64,000 bases of DNA from the NCBI GenBank assembly GCA_010692645.1, contig JAAHGS010000009.1:62060-126059 (forward strand), given 5' to 3'. Source of the stretch: Symploca sp. SIO2E9. Lineage in GTDB: Bacteria > Cyanobacteriota > Cyanobacteriia > Cyanobacteriales > Coleofasciculaceae. The notes beneath the pieces are model-generated. The model was not told the origin of the DNA, ran no database searches, and saw nothing but the letters and a program-made list of their open reading frames with translations. This document shows, piece after piece, positions 52,546 to 62,453 of the stretch. Position numbers and translations under genes: made by a program. The number at the start of each line of letters is the position of its first letter. Positions within the stretch are counted from its first letter, which is position 1.

Positions 52546-53370
52546 CTAAAATTTGCGAAAATGTAGGATTCCCCAATTAAGATATCCTTGTTTTCCAGTC
52601 TTAATCCAATTGTTTAATCTGATTTTTTGATATTTAAGAAATTCTAGTCCACAGGATTTAGATAATTCCTCATATTTTTGTTCAATTGCTTCTAAGGTTT
52701 TTTGATATTGATTTATAACTTGCTCGGGCATTTCAATGACTTGGATCTCCTCAAAACCAAAATTTTTAGCCAGCTCCCGATAATACTTAATAGAAGCTAA
52801 TGACTTGATGCTAACGTTTGCTAGAATTGGCTTAATTACTTCTGCTGTACAGTCATCACTCTGCATTACATCTGTAAAAATAAATTGTCCTTTCTTTTTG
52901 AGAACTCTTGACACCTCCTGAAAAACCTTGGTGCGATCGCTACTGTATAGCAAGGCATCTTGAGACCAAACGACATCGTAGATTTCGCTAGGAGTGGGAA
53001 TTGCTTCAAAGCTGCCGTCAATCACTTCAATGAAGGGAGCAAGCCCCTGTTTTCGATTCAACTCACGATTAAGCTCATTTTGTGCTTCGCTTAAGTTTAG
53101 GCAGTCAACCCGACAATTAATTTTTTTGTTCAGATAGCGAGCTGTTCCTCCATATCCGGAACCAATGTCTAGAATTAAATTTGAAGGATTCAGGGTTAGT
53201 AATGAACTAATCATCTCAAGCATTTCAAGGTTAGCTTCAGGAATAGATTCATTGCCATTCCTGTAAAGACCAATATGAATATTTTCACCATAAATAAGAG
53301 TATGAAAACTCTTCATATCATGGCTGTTGTAGTAATCACGGGTTTTGGCGGTTGTCGTTGAGTAGTCCAC
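52546..53370 (-). CDS. SAM methyltransferase like sarcosine/dimethylglycine N-methyltransferase
   Basis: The 274 residues have motif I LILDIGSGYGGTARYLNKK and the set LNLSEAQNELNR, VVWSQDALLYSSDR, GQFIFTDVMQSDDCTAEVI and KYYRELAKNFGFEEI. These follow BsmB-type enzymes, which methylate sarcosine and dimethylglycine to glycine betaine, an osmoprotectant. The upstream partner that methylates glycine (GSMT/BsmA) is not adjacent, so the true substrate is uncertain. Confidence 0.65.
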   Translation of the reverse strand: MDYSTTTAKTRDYYNSHDMKSFHTLIYGENIHIGLYRNGNESIPEANLEMLEMISSLLTLNPSNLILDIGSGYGGTARYLNKKINCRVDCLNLSEAQNELNRELNRKQGLAPFIEVIDGSFEAIPTPSEIYDVVWSQDALLYSSDRTKVFQEVSRVLKKKGQFIFTDVMQSDDCTAEVIKPILANVSIKSLASIKYYRELAKNFGFEEIQVIEMPEQVINQYQKTLEAIEQKYEELSKSCGLEFLKYQKIRLNNWIKTGKQGYLNWGILHFRKF

Positions 53371-53665
53371 TGTAAACCTTGATCAATCGCTCTACTATCG
53401 ATTTGAGAATACAATGCTTTATATCATAAACTTAAGACTTTAAGCAAATTCCAGATTGTTTACCATTACCGAAGTTAGTCTCTTTTGTTGCTTTAAGAAC
53501 AATTGATGAAAACTGTTGCGTTTAGGGCAACTACTCTCACGATCGGTGTAGATTAATATTTGTTGTTTAAGCAAGACAGAAGGGAATGGTTTTTATTCTC
53601 TTAAAATTTGTTGACATGCCTTCTTTTTTTTGTGCCTATCTATGTACCTGGTTGATAAATATTAA

Positions 53666-54064
53666 TTAACTCAACCCACTCAACTTGGCTCTGATAGCTT
53701 CGATGCGTTGGCGATTAGCTCCCAAGTCTGACTTTCCGAGGCGTGAGGCGGAGCGAACTTGGATTGTATTAGTGCTGGTGTCGAGTAAAAATTCGACATC
53801 ATCGACAAACCCCATCAACTTACTCTTGTATTCTGCGTAGAGATAATTATCCGTTTCCTCAATAATTTTCGCTCCCTCCATATTCTCTATCACTTTTTTG
53901 AGGTTAGCCATAGCTTCTTTGGATGTTGATTTATAATTGAGAGGCTCAATCGCATGCTGGGCATCTTGGGCTTTGCTGTTAACGCAGTTGGGAGAGCTAG
54001 GGCAGGGGGCTAATTGCCCTGACGACTGAATACCAAGATTAGTAGGTCTTCTTCCAGCAAACAT
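53666..54064 (-). CDS. DUF1499 protein
   Basis: The 132 residues contain CPSSPNCVNS near the start, AEYKSKLMGFVDDVEFLLD and IQVRSASRLGKSDLGANRQR, the hallmark blocks of DUF1499. It lacks a clear signal peptide. Function of the family is unknown. Confidence 0.88.
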   Translation of the reverse strand: MFAGRRPTNLGIQSSGQLAPCPSSPNCVNSKAQDAQHAIEPLNYKSTSKEAMANLKKVIENMEGAKIIEETDNYLYAEYKSKLMGFVDDVEFLLDTSTNTIQVRSASRLGKSDLGANRQRIEAIRAKLSGLS

Positions 54065-54318
54065 TGTAGATTTTCCTGAACAGGCTTACACTTCCCCTTT
54101 AGTTTACTTAGAAAGCGACACTTAAAGCTTATTGTCTCAGCTTCAGTTACTTCACCTGAGTGCTAGACAACAAGCTAAAATTATTGCACAATTATGGGCG
54201 GCTGCGATTCATGGGTAGGAATAATGGCTACTATCTACGTTTTGCTGATGCCTAAATATAAATATTTTTGCGATAATTTTTAATAGCCTTTTTTTATGGT
54301 CGTTCATCTCACACAATT

Positions 54319-56172
54319 ATGACAAATTCTATATCTACAATTGAAGACCTAATTAGAAGTAAGAATCCCTTTGCTGGAAATACTGTTGTCAGACCCCTAC
54401 AAATATGGGGCAATAGTTTTCCTGACGCCGCCTCAATTAATGCCCATGCCTCTAATGCAGTTTTGGAAGCAGCGGCACAAGTGCGTAGGGGTGAACGTCA
54501 AACTGTCGGTATTACGATTACAGCTGACAAAGGATTAGGAAAAAGCCATATTATCAGTCGGATTCGCCACCGTTTACAAGCAGATGGTGATGGTTTATTT
54601 GTCTATATGAGTAAGTATGATAACTTGAGTCAGATTAATACTCAATTGCTCCAAAGTATAGTTTCTAGCCTTAGAGCTTTTGGTAGTCAAGGAGCAATGC
54701 AGTGGCAAGAACTAGCAGCCGCTCTGATCAACACTGCTAATAACTGGAACTACACAGCAAAACAGTACATTGATAAATTCCCTTCTTGGTGGAAAAAATA
54801 CTCAAATCAAACTGTCGATAAGTTGACTACCATGGTGCTTACAGTTAAGTCAGATATTGACAATCCTTATATCTTGAAAGCTATTTTATGGACATTTTCT
54901 GAAGCTCATAAAATGTATGCAACTCATTGGCTTTCTGGTTATGATTTAACTGTAAAACAATCTGAAGAAATGGGGTTGCCTAACCACAATAGAGAAGATC
55001 AAGAATCTGAATCATTAAACGCTGTTAGACAAATTATATATCTCGCTAGTGATTATAAAACTCCGGTAATTTGCTTTGATGAATTGGACAGGGCAGCAGT
55101 TGATGAAAACGGCTTGAGCGCAGCCCAAGTTATTGCTAGTTTAGCCAAGGATTTATATAACAATCTGGAAGGCGGTGTTTTACTGCTGGCAATGTATCCT
55201 GAAACTTGGAAAGACCAAGTTCTGTCTTTACCACAAGCTCAGGCAGTAGTTGATCGGCTAGTAAGTGAAAGAGTTGATAGAAAACCTATAAACTTAAACT
55301 ATCTCAACTCTAATGATGTGGTCGCAGTAGTTTCTCAATGGCTACAAGAATTTTATCAGGAAAATCAACAAACTCCACCTTATCCTCTCTACCCATTCGA
55401 TGAAAATCAACTCAGGGAACTTGGAAAACAGCAACCTACTGTCAGAATAGTTTTAGATTGGTGTGCAGAAAACTTTGAGCCGGATGAGCATAGTTATGTT
55501 AAATCTGCCTTCGAGAATGAGCTAGTTAATGTCGATGCTGCGATGGAATCTTTGTTAGAAGATCAAGATGAAATTGCCGATGCTCTTTGGTTAAGTTTTA
55601 ATACCTTAGTTGGTGAGACGCTAGAGCAAGTAAAAATTGAGGCGATTGCTAAAATTGATATCAAAAAACAATACAAAGTTTACATAGACTTTAAAGTGAT
55701 TGGTACAGAAGAAGGGAAAGAAGTCAAGATTGGAGTGGCAGTACTTCAGAAATCCGGTGGAATTGATATCGCAGCTGCCCTACAGCGACTAATTAATTAT
55801 GACAAGTTTGACCTAACTCGTGGTTGCCTAATTCGCTCAAAACCAATCCGCTCTACAGCTATTTTAGCGAGAGAGCGTGTGAGCAAGCTTTTAAAAGAGC
55901 AAGGTGGAGAGTGGGTACTTTTGCAAAGTCAAGATATTAAACCTCTTTTAGCTATTTCGTTTGTTCATAAAAACCGTGAAAATTATAAATTGAATGAAGA
56001 GCAGATTTTTAAGTTTATCAAGCAGAAACAACTAGCAATTAATAACCCTCTCATCCGAGAAATATTGAGTGATCCCTCTGGACAAGAAACGGAAAATCTG
56101 TTTGATGAAGATATGCCTGTCAGCATTCCTCAAAGTGTATCCAGCTTAACTGAAAGCATTGAATTAAATTAA
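54319..56172 (+). CDS. Stand-alone AAA-type ATPase with possible nuclease-like C-terminus
   Basis: The 617 residues have Walker A TADKGLGKSHII (69-79), Walker B VICFDELDRA (250-259) and an ORC/BrxC-like ATPase layout with a winged-helix-like region after it. The last ~200 residues begin with KVYIDFKVIGTEEGKEVKIG, continue with VAVLQKSGG and IRSKPIRSTA, and alternate strands and helices as in a restriction-endonuclease-like fold, though I cannot fix a PD-(D/E)XK set. The GLGKSH form of Walker A is common in BREX and related defence ATPases. No partner gene is adjacent. Function unknown. Confidence 0.65.
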   Translation: MTNSISTIEDLIRSKNPFAGNTVVRPLQIWGNSFPDAASINAHASNAVLEAAAQVRRGERQTVGITITADKGLGKSHIISRIRHRLQADGDGLFVYMSKYDNLSQINTQLLQSIVSSLRAFGSQGAMQWQELAAALINTANNWNYTAKQYIDKFPSWWKKYSNQTVDKLTTMVLTVKSDIDNPYILKAILWTFSEAHKMYATHWLSGYDLTVKQSEEMGLPNHNREDQESESLNAVRQIIYLASDYKTPVICFDELDRAAVDENGLSAAQVIASLAKDLYNNLEGGVLLLAMYPETWKDQVLSLPQAQAVVDRLVSERVDRKPINLNYLNSNDVVAVVSQWLQEFYQENQQTPPYPLYPFDENQLRELGKQQPTVRIVLDWCAENFEPDEHSYVKSAFENELVNVDAAMESLLEDQDEIADALWLSFNTLVGETLEQVKIEAIAKIDIKKQYKVYIDFKVIGTEEGKEVKIGVAVLQKSGGIDIAAALQRLINYDKFDLTRGCLIRSKPIRSTAILARERVSKLLKEQGGEWVLLQSQDIKPLLAISFVHKNRENYKLNEEQIFKFIKQKQLAINNPLIREILSDPSGQETENLFDEDMPVSIPQSVSSLTESIELN

Positions 56173-56258
56173 TTTAATATAACTAGGTATGCATAATTAT
56201 TTACCTTTCATTCTGAGTGGAGGTTTTGCGTAAATCCCAACTTATTACTTATTACTTA

Positions 56259-56993
56259 TTACTTAAAAGGAATTTTCTCAAAGGATAAATCCAAAATCGA
56301 GAACTTATTCCAATCTGGGTCATCAAAATGCCACCATTCTGTTGATAGTGGTATGAACCCGTATTGTTGCATCGCCTCCTCAAGCAACTGGCGATTTCTC
56401 ATCGCCTCAGCACTGGCACCGTTATAATCTCTATGAGCTTGTTTGGTAAAATCATCATAGTCAGTTGGCATCTCTAATTCTTTGCCATTGCTATCGACAA
56501 GAGTTAGATCAACTGCTGCGCCGCGATTGTGTCGAGAGCCTCTTTCCGGATTTGCCACATAGCGAGGATCTGGTAATACTTCCCACATCAGCCTCTGCAC
56601 TGATAATGGTCTATAGCAGTCAAAAACTTTTAATCCTAGTCCTTTTGTTTCTAAATAATCTTGAACTTGTGAGAGTCTTTTGGCAGCTGCCCCCCTCAAC
56701 AGGCATCGCGCCATCGGGTACAGTTTTCTGTGCAGAAAATTATTTTCCGTAGCATAGCGAATATCGAGGATAATATTAGGATTAACTGAGCCAATATCAA
56801 TCAGCCTAGCTTCATAGGGAAGTTGAGATGTAACCAAAATCTTAGCTGTAGTAAAAAATGAATTTGATAAGACAGACTGATTAGAACTGCTACTAGCAGA
56901 CATTAACCTATTGTCAGAATTATGAAACTCTAACAATAAAATCAGCAATAGGATTACAATAATGAATCTTGTCCAGCGACTGCTATAAATCAT
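56259..56993 (-). CDS. D-alanyl-D-alanine dipeptidase (VanX/DdpX type)
   Basis: The 244 residues have a hydrophobic N-terminal segment (about 9-24, FIIVILLLILLLEFH) that acts as signal or anchor. The M15D zinc site is intact: SRHNRGAAVDLTL gives His and Asp, and TEWWHFD gives the catalytic Glu and last His. LDIRYATENNFLHRKLYP is also typical. It would recycle D-Ala-D-Ala in the periplasm. It is not linked to vanA/vanH-like genes. Confidence 0.92.
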   Translation of the reverse strand: MIYSSRWTRFIIVILLLILLLEFHNSDNRLMSASSSSNQSVLSNSFFTTAKILVTSQLPYEARLIDIGSVNPNIILDIRYATENNFLHRKLYPMARCLLRGAAAKRLSQVQDYLETKGLGLKVFDCYRPLSVQRLMWEVLPDPRYVANPERGSRHNRGAAVDLTLVDSNGKELEMPTDYDDFTKQAHRDYNGASAEAMRNRQLLEEAMQQYGFIPLSTEWWHFDDPDWNKFSILDLSFEKIPFK

Positions 56994-57037
56994 TAATCAT
57001 TAACCATTGACTGTTCATAGTTGATTGTTGATTGAGA

Positions 57038-57168
57038 TATAGCAGTCGCCACAGCTGTTAGAACATTTCCTTGTTACCTGTTGTTCTCTGTTCCCTGTTC
57101 CCTGTTCCCTGTTCCCTGTTCCCTTTGAATCAAAATAGGATGTCCTAACCGACTTGTCTGTTGCTATA
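57038..57168. mobile_element. MITE-like family II element, copy 2 (131 bp)
   Basis: It begins TATAGCAGTCGCCACAGCTG with TTAGAACA and ends TGTCCTAACCGACTTGTCTG then TTGCTATA, collinear with 33969-34075. The middle carries five TGTTCCC heptamers and the shared CTTTGAATCAAAATAG. Confidence 0.82.
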
Positions 57169-57216
57169 CTATTCCACAATTGCGGCATATCAATCCAATG
57201 AACTATGAGCTATTTA

Positions 57217-58554
57217 CTACAAAATTATTACACTAAAAGCCCAATAAAATAACCAACCACTCAGCAGTAACATCACTGGCACCACCAACGCTGCCCGCGC
57301 TTCCGAGAGATTGGCAATATTAGTAAAGCCACTATAAAGGGTAAAAATCCCATAGCAGCTGGCAAATACAGTAAGTACAATCATACTTTGGCTGCCCAAA
57401 GTCAGAGAGATACCACTAGCTAATGCCAGAAAACTCATCGGCAACAGGAAAGTGCCAGCCAGAAACATATCGCCGACAAAACTACCGGAACTACGATAGA
57501 TTAAACGTGCGATCGCACTGAGAAGGCTTAGAGTCACAAATGGTACTAAACCAACGAGCATCAGTTTCCAAATTGAAACCTCAAAAAAATCTTGCCAACC
57601 CGCGTAACTCCCGACAATAAAGCAAAAATCGAAAATCAGGGCAAATGCTATCCCTACTGCTGCTGCCCTTGGCTTCTCAAGATAGTTAAAACCTGGCAAC
57701 AATCCCCCAACTGGATTAACTGCAAACAAACTGACAACTCTTAAGACATCCCCTAGCAAAGTCTTGGCAGCAGTTATTGGGTTTTGCCCAGAAGATTTAC
57801 TCGGTTTTCCTGGAGTCTTATTTAAGGTTTTCAGGGTACCATTTACTAACTGGTAGCCAGTTTTATCCCCTTGTTCACTAAAAAGCACTGCCGCTTGTTG
57901 CCAATCCTCGACAGCAAAAGCAAGTTCTCTCAAATCATTGTTAGCTACACCCCGGTAGTAGTAAGCTTGAGCATGATCGGGTTTAAGCCGAATTGCCTGG
58001 GTATAAGCTTTAATTGCTGAGGCAGTGTACCCGAGTCTGTAACGTGCCCTACCCAGATAGTAGTAGGCTTGAGTTGAGTTGGGATCAATTTCTAGAGCCT
58101 GATTACAATCTTGCAGCGCCCCACGAGCATCTCCGAGTTTGTAGCGCGATGCTCCCCGTTCGATGTAAGCTTCCAGAAAGCTAGGATTAAGTTCGATCGC
58201 TTTAGTGTAATCCTTAACAGCACTCTGATAATTTTTTTCTAAGGCTTTAGCAATCCCCCGAGCATAAAATTCCTGAGGGCTAGTCTTTGCCTTTCTAAAT
58301 TTACTCTGTTTGTGTTTCCATCCTTGATCATACTCGTGGCGTGCAACTGAGTCAGAGAGTACCTTGTAAGCTGCGCAAATTTCTTTAAATCTCTCTTCTA
58401 AGAGCCGATTCCCTGGATGCAAGTCAGGGTGATACTGACGCACAAGACGCCGATATGCTTCTTTAATCTCTTCAATGGAGGCTTCTCTGGAGACTTGTAA
58501 AATTTTGTAGTAATCTTGGGAGTCTTGCATCTGACTTCGCCTATAGACGACCAT
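57217..58554 (-). CDS. DnaJ-TPR membrane protein
   Basis: The 445 residues start with a J domain (about 14-75) with the HPD motif ([11 protein letters not shown]), which stimulates Hsp70 ATPase. Three or four TPR units follow (about 95-225, e.g. [20 protein letters not shown]). The last 170 residues contain four or five membrane helices. A J domain tied to TPRs and a membrane anchor suggests Hsp70 recruitment at a membrane. An in-frame ATG at 58530 is an equally good start, just before [11 protein letters not shown]. Confidence 0.85.
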   Translation of the reverse strand: MVVYRRSQMQDSQDYYKILQVSREASIEEIKEAYRRLVRQYHPDLHPGNRLLEERFKEICAAYKVLSDSVARHEYDQGWKHKQSKFRKAKTSPQEFYARGIAKALEKNYQSAVKDYTKAIELNPSFLEAYIERGASRYKLGDARGALQDCNQALEIDPNSTQAYYYLGRARYRLGYTASAIKAYTQAIRLKPDHAQAYYYRGVANNDLRELAFAVEDWQQAAVLFSEQGDKTGYQLVNGTLKTLNKTPGKPSKSSGQNPITAAKTLLGDVLRVVSLFAVNPVGGLLPGFNYLEKPRAAAVGIAFALIFDFCFIVGSYAGWQDFFEVSIWKLMLVGLVPFVTLSLLSAIARLIYRSSGSFVGDMFLAGTFLLPMSFLALASGISLTLGSQSMIVLTVFASCYGIFTLYSGFTNIANLSEARAALVVPVMLLLSGWLFYWAFSVIIL

Positions 58555-58964
58555 TACTCTAGGGTGTCACAAGCAAGAAGCAATTGACAAAGACAGTTCA
58601 TGGTTCATGGTTCATGGTTTATGGTTCATGGCTACTTTATATCGTTTCCATAATGAATAATCAACAATCAACTTAACAGGGAACAGAAAATGGCTTCAAT
58701 ACCTATTCTTCCATGATGCTGGCTATATTGATGTAACTTTTAATTGTATAAAGTTTGATTAATTTAGGAGTTATCCACTGTACAAATTCACTATAATCTA
58801 TATCAGATAATTAGGTCGTTTCACCTGCTCACCCTAACCTTAATTCGCTCGCTAGCTTGGCTGCGTTAGGCGCTATAAATGGCTGAAAACCCAAATCTGT
58901 TATAGTGCTTATTTGCGATGCGTAAGTCCTAGTTTAGATTGACCCTATTAAACATCAGTCAGCT
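58555..58964. other. Intergenic region, 410 bp
   Basis: The only notable content is a run of four TTCATGG/TTTATGG words (58595-58632). The rest shows no gene and no clear hairpin. Promoters of both flanking divergent genes should be here. Confidence 0.45.
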
Positions 58965-59768
58965 ATGAAAAAAGTAGAATTACTAGAAAATTGTCCAGAA
59001 AGCTGGAAAGAAGTCCACTACTACGACTTAATGGAAATTTACGGCAAGAGAAAATTTTTAGGACTTACCTATGCCTATGAAAATCGTCGCCAAATCGTCA
59101 TTAACTTAATTCAAAAAGTTGCACAACCAGGAGCAAAGATTCTTGATGTCGCTGCAGCTCAAGGTAATTATAGTTTACTCCTTGCCGAATTAGGTTATGA
59201 AGTTACCTGGAACGACTTGCGGGAAGAATTAATCGATTATGTCAAACTCAAGTATGAAAAAGGCACAATTCATTTTGCACCGGGCAATTGTTTTGAACTA
59301 GAATTTGGTTCTTACTTTGATGTTGTTGTTATCACAGAAATTATTGAACACGTTGCACATCCCGATGAATTTCTGAATAAAATTGCTAAATTAGTAAAAC
59401 CGGGAGGATATATTGTAATGACAACTCCCAATGGGGAATACATTCGTCACAACTTACCTAAATTCTCAGAATGTCCCGATCCTTCAAAATTTGAAGAACT
59501 GCAATTTAAACCCAACTCTGATGGACACATCTTTTTACTCCATACAGATGAAGTACTTCCTTTAGTTAAACAAGCAGGGTTATCCATTGTTGAATTTTGT
59601 TTATTTACCAACTCCTTAACCGCTGGACATATTAAAACCGAAAACTTACTAAAAATTATGCCGCGCAGTTTGGTAGATGGTATTGAATCCTTTACCCATT
59701 CATTGCCCTTTACTTGGCAACGCAAGCTGCTCAAAGGGATGGCTGTTTTAATGCAACGCCCTGCTTGA
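58965..59768 (+). CDS. SAM-dependent methyltransferase, class I
   Basis: The 267 residues have motif I ILDVAAAQGNYSLLLAELG, an acidic loop (WNDLREELIDYVK), motif IV FDVVVITEIIEHVAHPDEF and motif VI VKPGGYIVMTTPNGEY. This is the Methyltransf_23/UbiG-like type, often acting on lipids, quinones or glycans. The Ala-Ala in motif I replaces the common Gly pair but is tolerated in the family. Substrate unknown; no linked pathway. Confidence 0.82.
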   Translation: MKKVELLENCPESWKEVHYYDLMEIYGKRKFLGLTYAYENRRQIVINLIQKVAQPGAKILDVAAAQGNYSLLLAELGYEVTWNDLREELIDYVKLKYEKGTIHFAPGNCFELEFGSYFDVVVITEIIEHVAHPDEFLNKIAKLVKPGGYIVMTTPNGEYIRHNLPKFSECPDPSKFEELQFKPNSDGHIFLLHTDEVLPLVKQAGLSIVEFCLFTNSLTAGHIKTENLLKIMPRSLVDGIESFTHSLPFTWQRKLLKGMAVLMQRPA

Positions 59769-59778
59769 GTTTTTAGAA

Positions 59779-59990
59779 TTACAAAATATCGCTGTCTCCT
59801 CTACTCCAATCGTTGAACTGATCTACCTGTGCTTTGGTTGGCTTAAGCTTAAATTCGTAGGTCAGATTAAACACTTGTATCACCTCCTTATGCTCTATTA
59901 TACACTTATTCTTATGGAACGCTAAGGCGGTTCCTAAAACACTGACTGGCAATTCATCCCATCGCTAAAAGCGAGGGTCTTCTTGCCGGA
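59779..59990 (-). pseudogene. Left-end remnant of a TnpB element
   Basis: On the minus strand a GTG at 59874, preceded by AAGGAGG, starts MFNLTYEFKLKPTKAQVDQF and breaks off after 31 codons; this is the N-terminus of a TnpB protein. Upstream of it, 59958-59977 forms a CCC-TCGC/GCGAGGG hairpin with a TAAAA loop, followed by TCTTCTTGCCGG, as at left ends of these elements. The rest of the gene is deleted. Confidence 0.75.
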
Positions 59991-60359
59991 GTAGATAAGT
60001 ACTGACGAACACAAGGCGGTTAAGACTATGGATGTTATAGCAGTTTTAACCAAGGTTGTTAAACAACAGCAAGAGGAACTCTAAATCTTGCAAGGAGAAA
60101 TTAAATTACTCAAGCCAAACAACAATATCGATTAGTATAGCACTACGCATTTAGGTTAGGACATTTCTAAATCCAGCAAACCCTTTGACAGACTGCTATT
60201 CCCTGTTCCCTATTCCCTGTTCCTTAGGTATCGGGTCAATTGACTTTTGCAAGAGGTCTACGGATTAGGTTAGATTCTTGGAAGGAAGTTCACCGAATTC
60301 TAGCACAGCTAGAAACCTAGTACTTACTCCAACATAAGTGTAGGTACCTAACTAATCTT
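59991..60359. other. Intergenic region with decayed fragments, about 370 bp
   Basis: At 60028-60137 a frame reads MDVIAVLTKVVKQQQEEL, then a TAA, then LQGEIKLLKPNNNID: a coiled-coil C-terminus broken by a stop, like the ends of phage fibre proteins. At 60136 a TATAGCACTACGCATTTAGG then TTAGGACATTT half-end of family II is followed by TTCCCTG heptamers. Confidence 0.45.
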
Positions 60360-61766
60360 ATGAATCCAGTTGACATAGCATTTACCCCAGCCCTAGAACA
60401 AGCGCGAATGATCCGCAATCGAGAGATATCGCCCTTAGAGTTAGTACAGCTTTACCTAGAGCGTATTAGACGGCTAGATCCACAGTTGGGAAGTTATTTC
60501 TTTGTCGCTGAGCAGATGGCTCTAGCAGAGGCCAAAGCCAAAACCGAGCAACTGGCTAAAACCAACGATGTTGCCGAATTACCACCGTTTTTTGGCGTAC
60601 CTACTGCCATTAAAGACCTCCATGCTGTGACAGGTATGCCCCAAACCTATGGGACAAAAGTCATGAAGGAAAATATTCCTACCTACGATGATGGGGTGGT
60701 GATGCGGATCAAGGAGGCTGGATTGATTATTCTCGGCAAAACTGCAACCTCAGAAGTAGGTGCTTTGCCTTATACTGAGCCCTTGGGATTTCCTCCAACT
60801 CGCAATCCCTGGAACCTTAATTACACTCCAGGGGGTTCTAGTGGTGGGGCGGCAGCAGCTGTGGCAGCTGGCTTGATTCCTATTGCTCATGGCTCAGATG
60901 GCGGTGGCTCAATTCGGGGACCAGCTTTCTGTTGTGGATTGGTGGGAATTAAGCCAGCAAGAGGGCGAGTTTCTCATGCACCTTTAGGCGATCGCCAAAA
61001 TGGTATTTCCACTAGCGGTTCCTTAGCTCGCACTGTTGCTGATGCTGCTGCCCTATTGGATGTAATCTCAGGATACATTACTGGCGACCCCTATTGGTTA
61101 CCGGAGCCAGAGATATCTTTTCTCGATCGCACTAAACAAATCCCTACTAATTTACGAATTGCTTTTTCCAGGGCAGTACCACCCTTTGGTGAAGCGGCAG
61201 AAGTTTGTCAGCAGGGCGTTACAGAAACAGCAAGGCGTTTACAAGAAATGGGACACATTCTCGAAGAAGCTTGTCCTGATTTCAGTGGTTTAGAGGAACC
61301 TTTTGTCACAGTTTGGCAATCAGGAGTTGCTGCCACGGGGCTGCCTACGGAGACAATGGGAGCAATGAATCGCTCGATTGCTGAGCAATCTGGTTCTGCG
61401 GGAAAATACTTGCAAGCGGTTGGTCAGATGCAAGTAATTGCGCGGCGGATTGTGGCGTTCTTTGAAAGCTTTGATGTTTTAGTGCTGCCTACCTATATGC
61501 ACCCTACTATTCCCGTAGGTGAATGGTCTGCTTTGAGTCCCCAAGAAACGCTACAGAAAATTATTGCTTGGATTGCGCCTTGTCCGCCATTTAATGCTGC
61601 TGGCTTGCCTGCGATCGCACTTCCTACTGGTTTTGATGCTAATGGTGTACCAGTGGGTATCCAGTTAGTGGGAGGTCCGGCAGCAGAAGCGACTTTGATT
61701 GCTTTGGCAGCTCAGTTGGAGGCTTTAATACCTTGGAGTGATTATCGTCCTGCTTTTGGTTTGTGA
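60360..61766 (+). CDS. Amidase-signature family amidase
   Basis: The 468 residues carry the full catalytic triad context: Lys in FFGVPTAIKDLHAV, cis-Ser in PGGSSGGAAAAVAAG and Ser nucleophile in GSDGGGSIRGPA. The C-terminus (GLPAIALPTGFDANGVPVGI) is typical. It is closer to stand-alone amidases than to GatA, because no gatB or gatC is adjacent and the LDTIGxxAR-like segments differ. It hydrolyses an amide of unknown identity. Confidence 0.88.
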   Translation: MNPVDIAFTPALEQARMIRNREISPLELVQLYLERIRRLDPQLGSYFFVAEQMALAEAKAKTEQLAKTNDVAELPPFFGVPTAIKDLHAVTGMPQTYGTKVMKENIPTYDDGVVMRIKEAGLIILGKTATSEVGALPYTEPLGFPPTRNPWNLNYTPGGSSGGAAAAVAAGLIPIAHGSDGGGSIRGPAFCCGLVGIKPARGRVSHAPLGDRQNGISTSGSLARTVADAAALLDVISGYITGDPYWLPEPEISFLDRTKQIPTNLRIAFSRAVPPFGEAAEVCQQGVTETARRLQEMGHILEEACPDFSGLEEPFVTVWQSGVAATGLPTETMGAMNRSIAEQSGSAGKYLQAVGQMQVIARRIVAFFESFDVLVLPTYMHPTIPVGEWSALSPQETLQKIIAWIAPCPPFNAAGLPAIALPTGFDANGVPVGIQLVGGPAAEATLIALAAQLEALIPWSDYRPAFGL

Positions 61767-62453
61767 CTAAGTCTCTTTGGGGCTGGGTGTGGGGTTTGGA
61801 GTTGGAATTTAACTTGGCGAGTTGGGTACAATCTCACACTTGAGTCATTTAAGAACTGTTCCTTCGTACTTCGACTAGGCAGAAGTTCACCGTCTACAGA
61901 CTGTAGAGATTTCATGATGTTACTAAAAAGATCTTAATCTTGTGACAATAAGACACTGTGAGTATAATCAAGCTCAAGCTAAACTATAAGCAAAAACAAT
62001 TTTTAGTAGTAATCAGTTTTTAATTTGTAATCTCTCATTTGTATCTTAACTTTACATTTGGCAGATTATTGAGAATATTCTCATTTAGTGTGAGAATTGA
62101 CTTATCTAGTTGACAATGGAAAAATAACTATAGGTATATAATGTTGGTTTTTTGTGTCAAAAATACTACGTGTAATCTCAATACCTTGATTTACCGTACA
62201 ATTTCAACAAATTGCTGAGAGCAGTAGGTAAATTTATACTGCCTTCGAGGGACAAGTTTTTTGTTAAGCGATGTAAACCATAAAATTATAGTATTGACAA
62301 ATACGCTACTTTGTGAATTTAGGTGAATTATTACCAGCCCTACTATTAGATATTGGAAACCGATGCATAGATGTAGCAGAGGAAGCAGTTTCCAAGGTTA
62401 AGAATTGGTACACAAAGCATTTAGCGATCGCTAAATTGTCTTAATGGCGAGAT
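61767..62453. other. Intergenic region, 690 bp, AT-rich
   Basis: No clear gene. A 43-codon frame from GTG 62313 to 62444 (MNLGELLPALLLDIGNRCID...) has an amphipathic look but no ribosome site, and could be chance. It includes a HIP1 site (GCGATCGC at 62424). The remainder shows only AT-rich DNA with several TTGACA- and TATAAT-like words. Confidence 0.4.

Noticed and set aside
54319..56993. A multi-gene defence island around the AAA-type ATPase
   Set aside because: The neighbours are DUF1499 and a VanX-type dipeptidase; no methylase, nuclease or other defence gene is adjacent.
62313..62444. 43-codon open frame
   Set aside because: It starts with GTG without a ribosome site and has no recognisable relatives; kept only as a remark in the intergenic entry.
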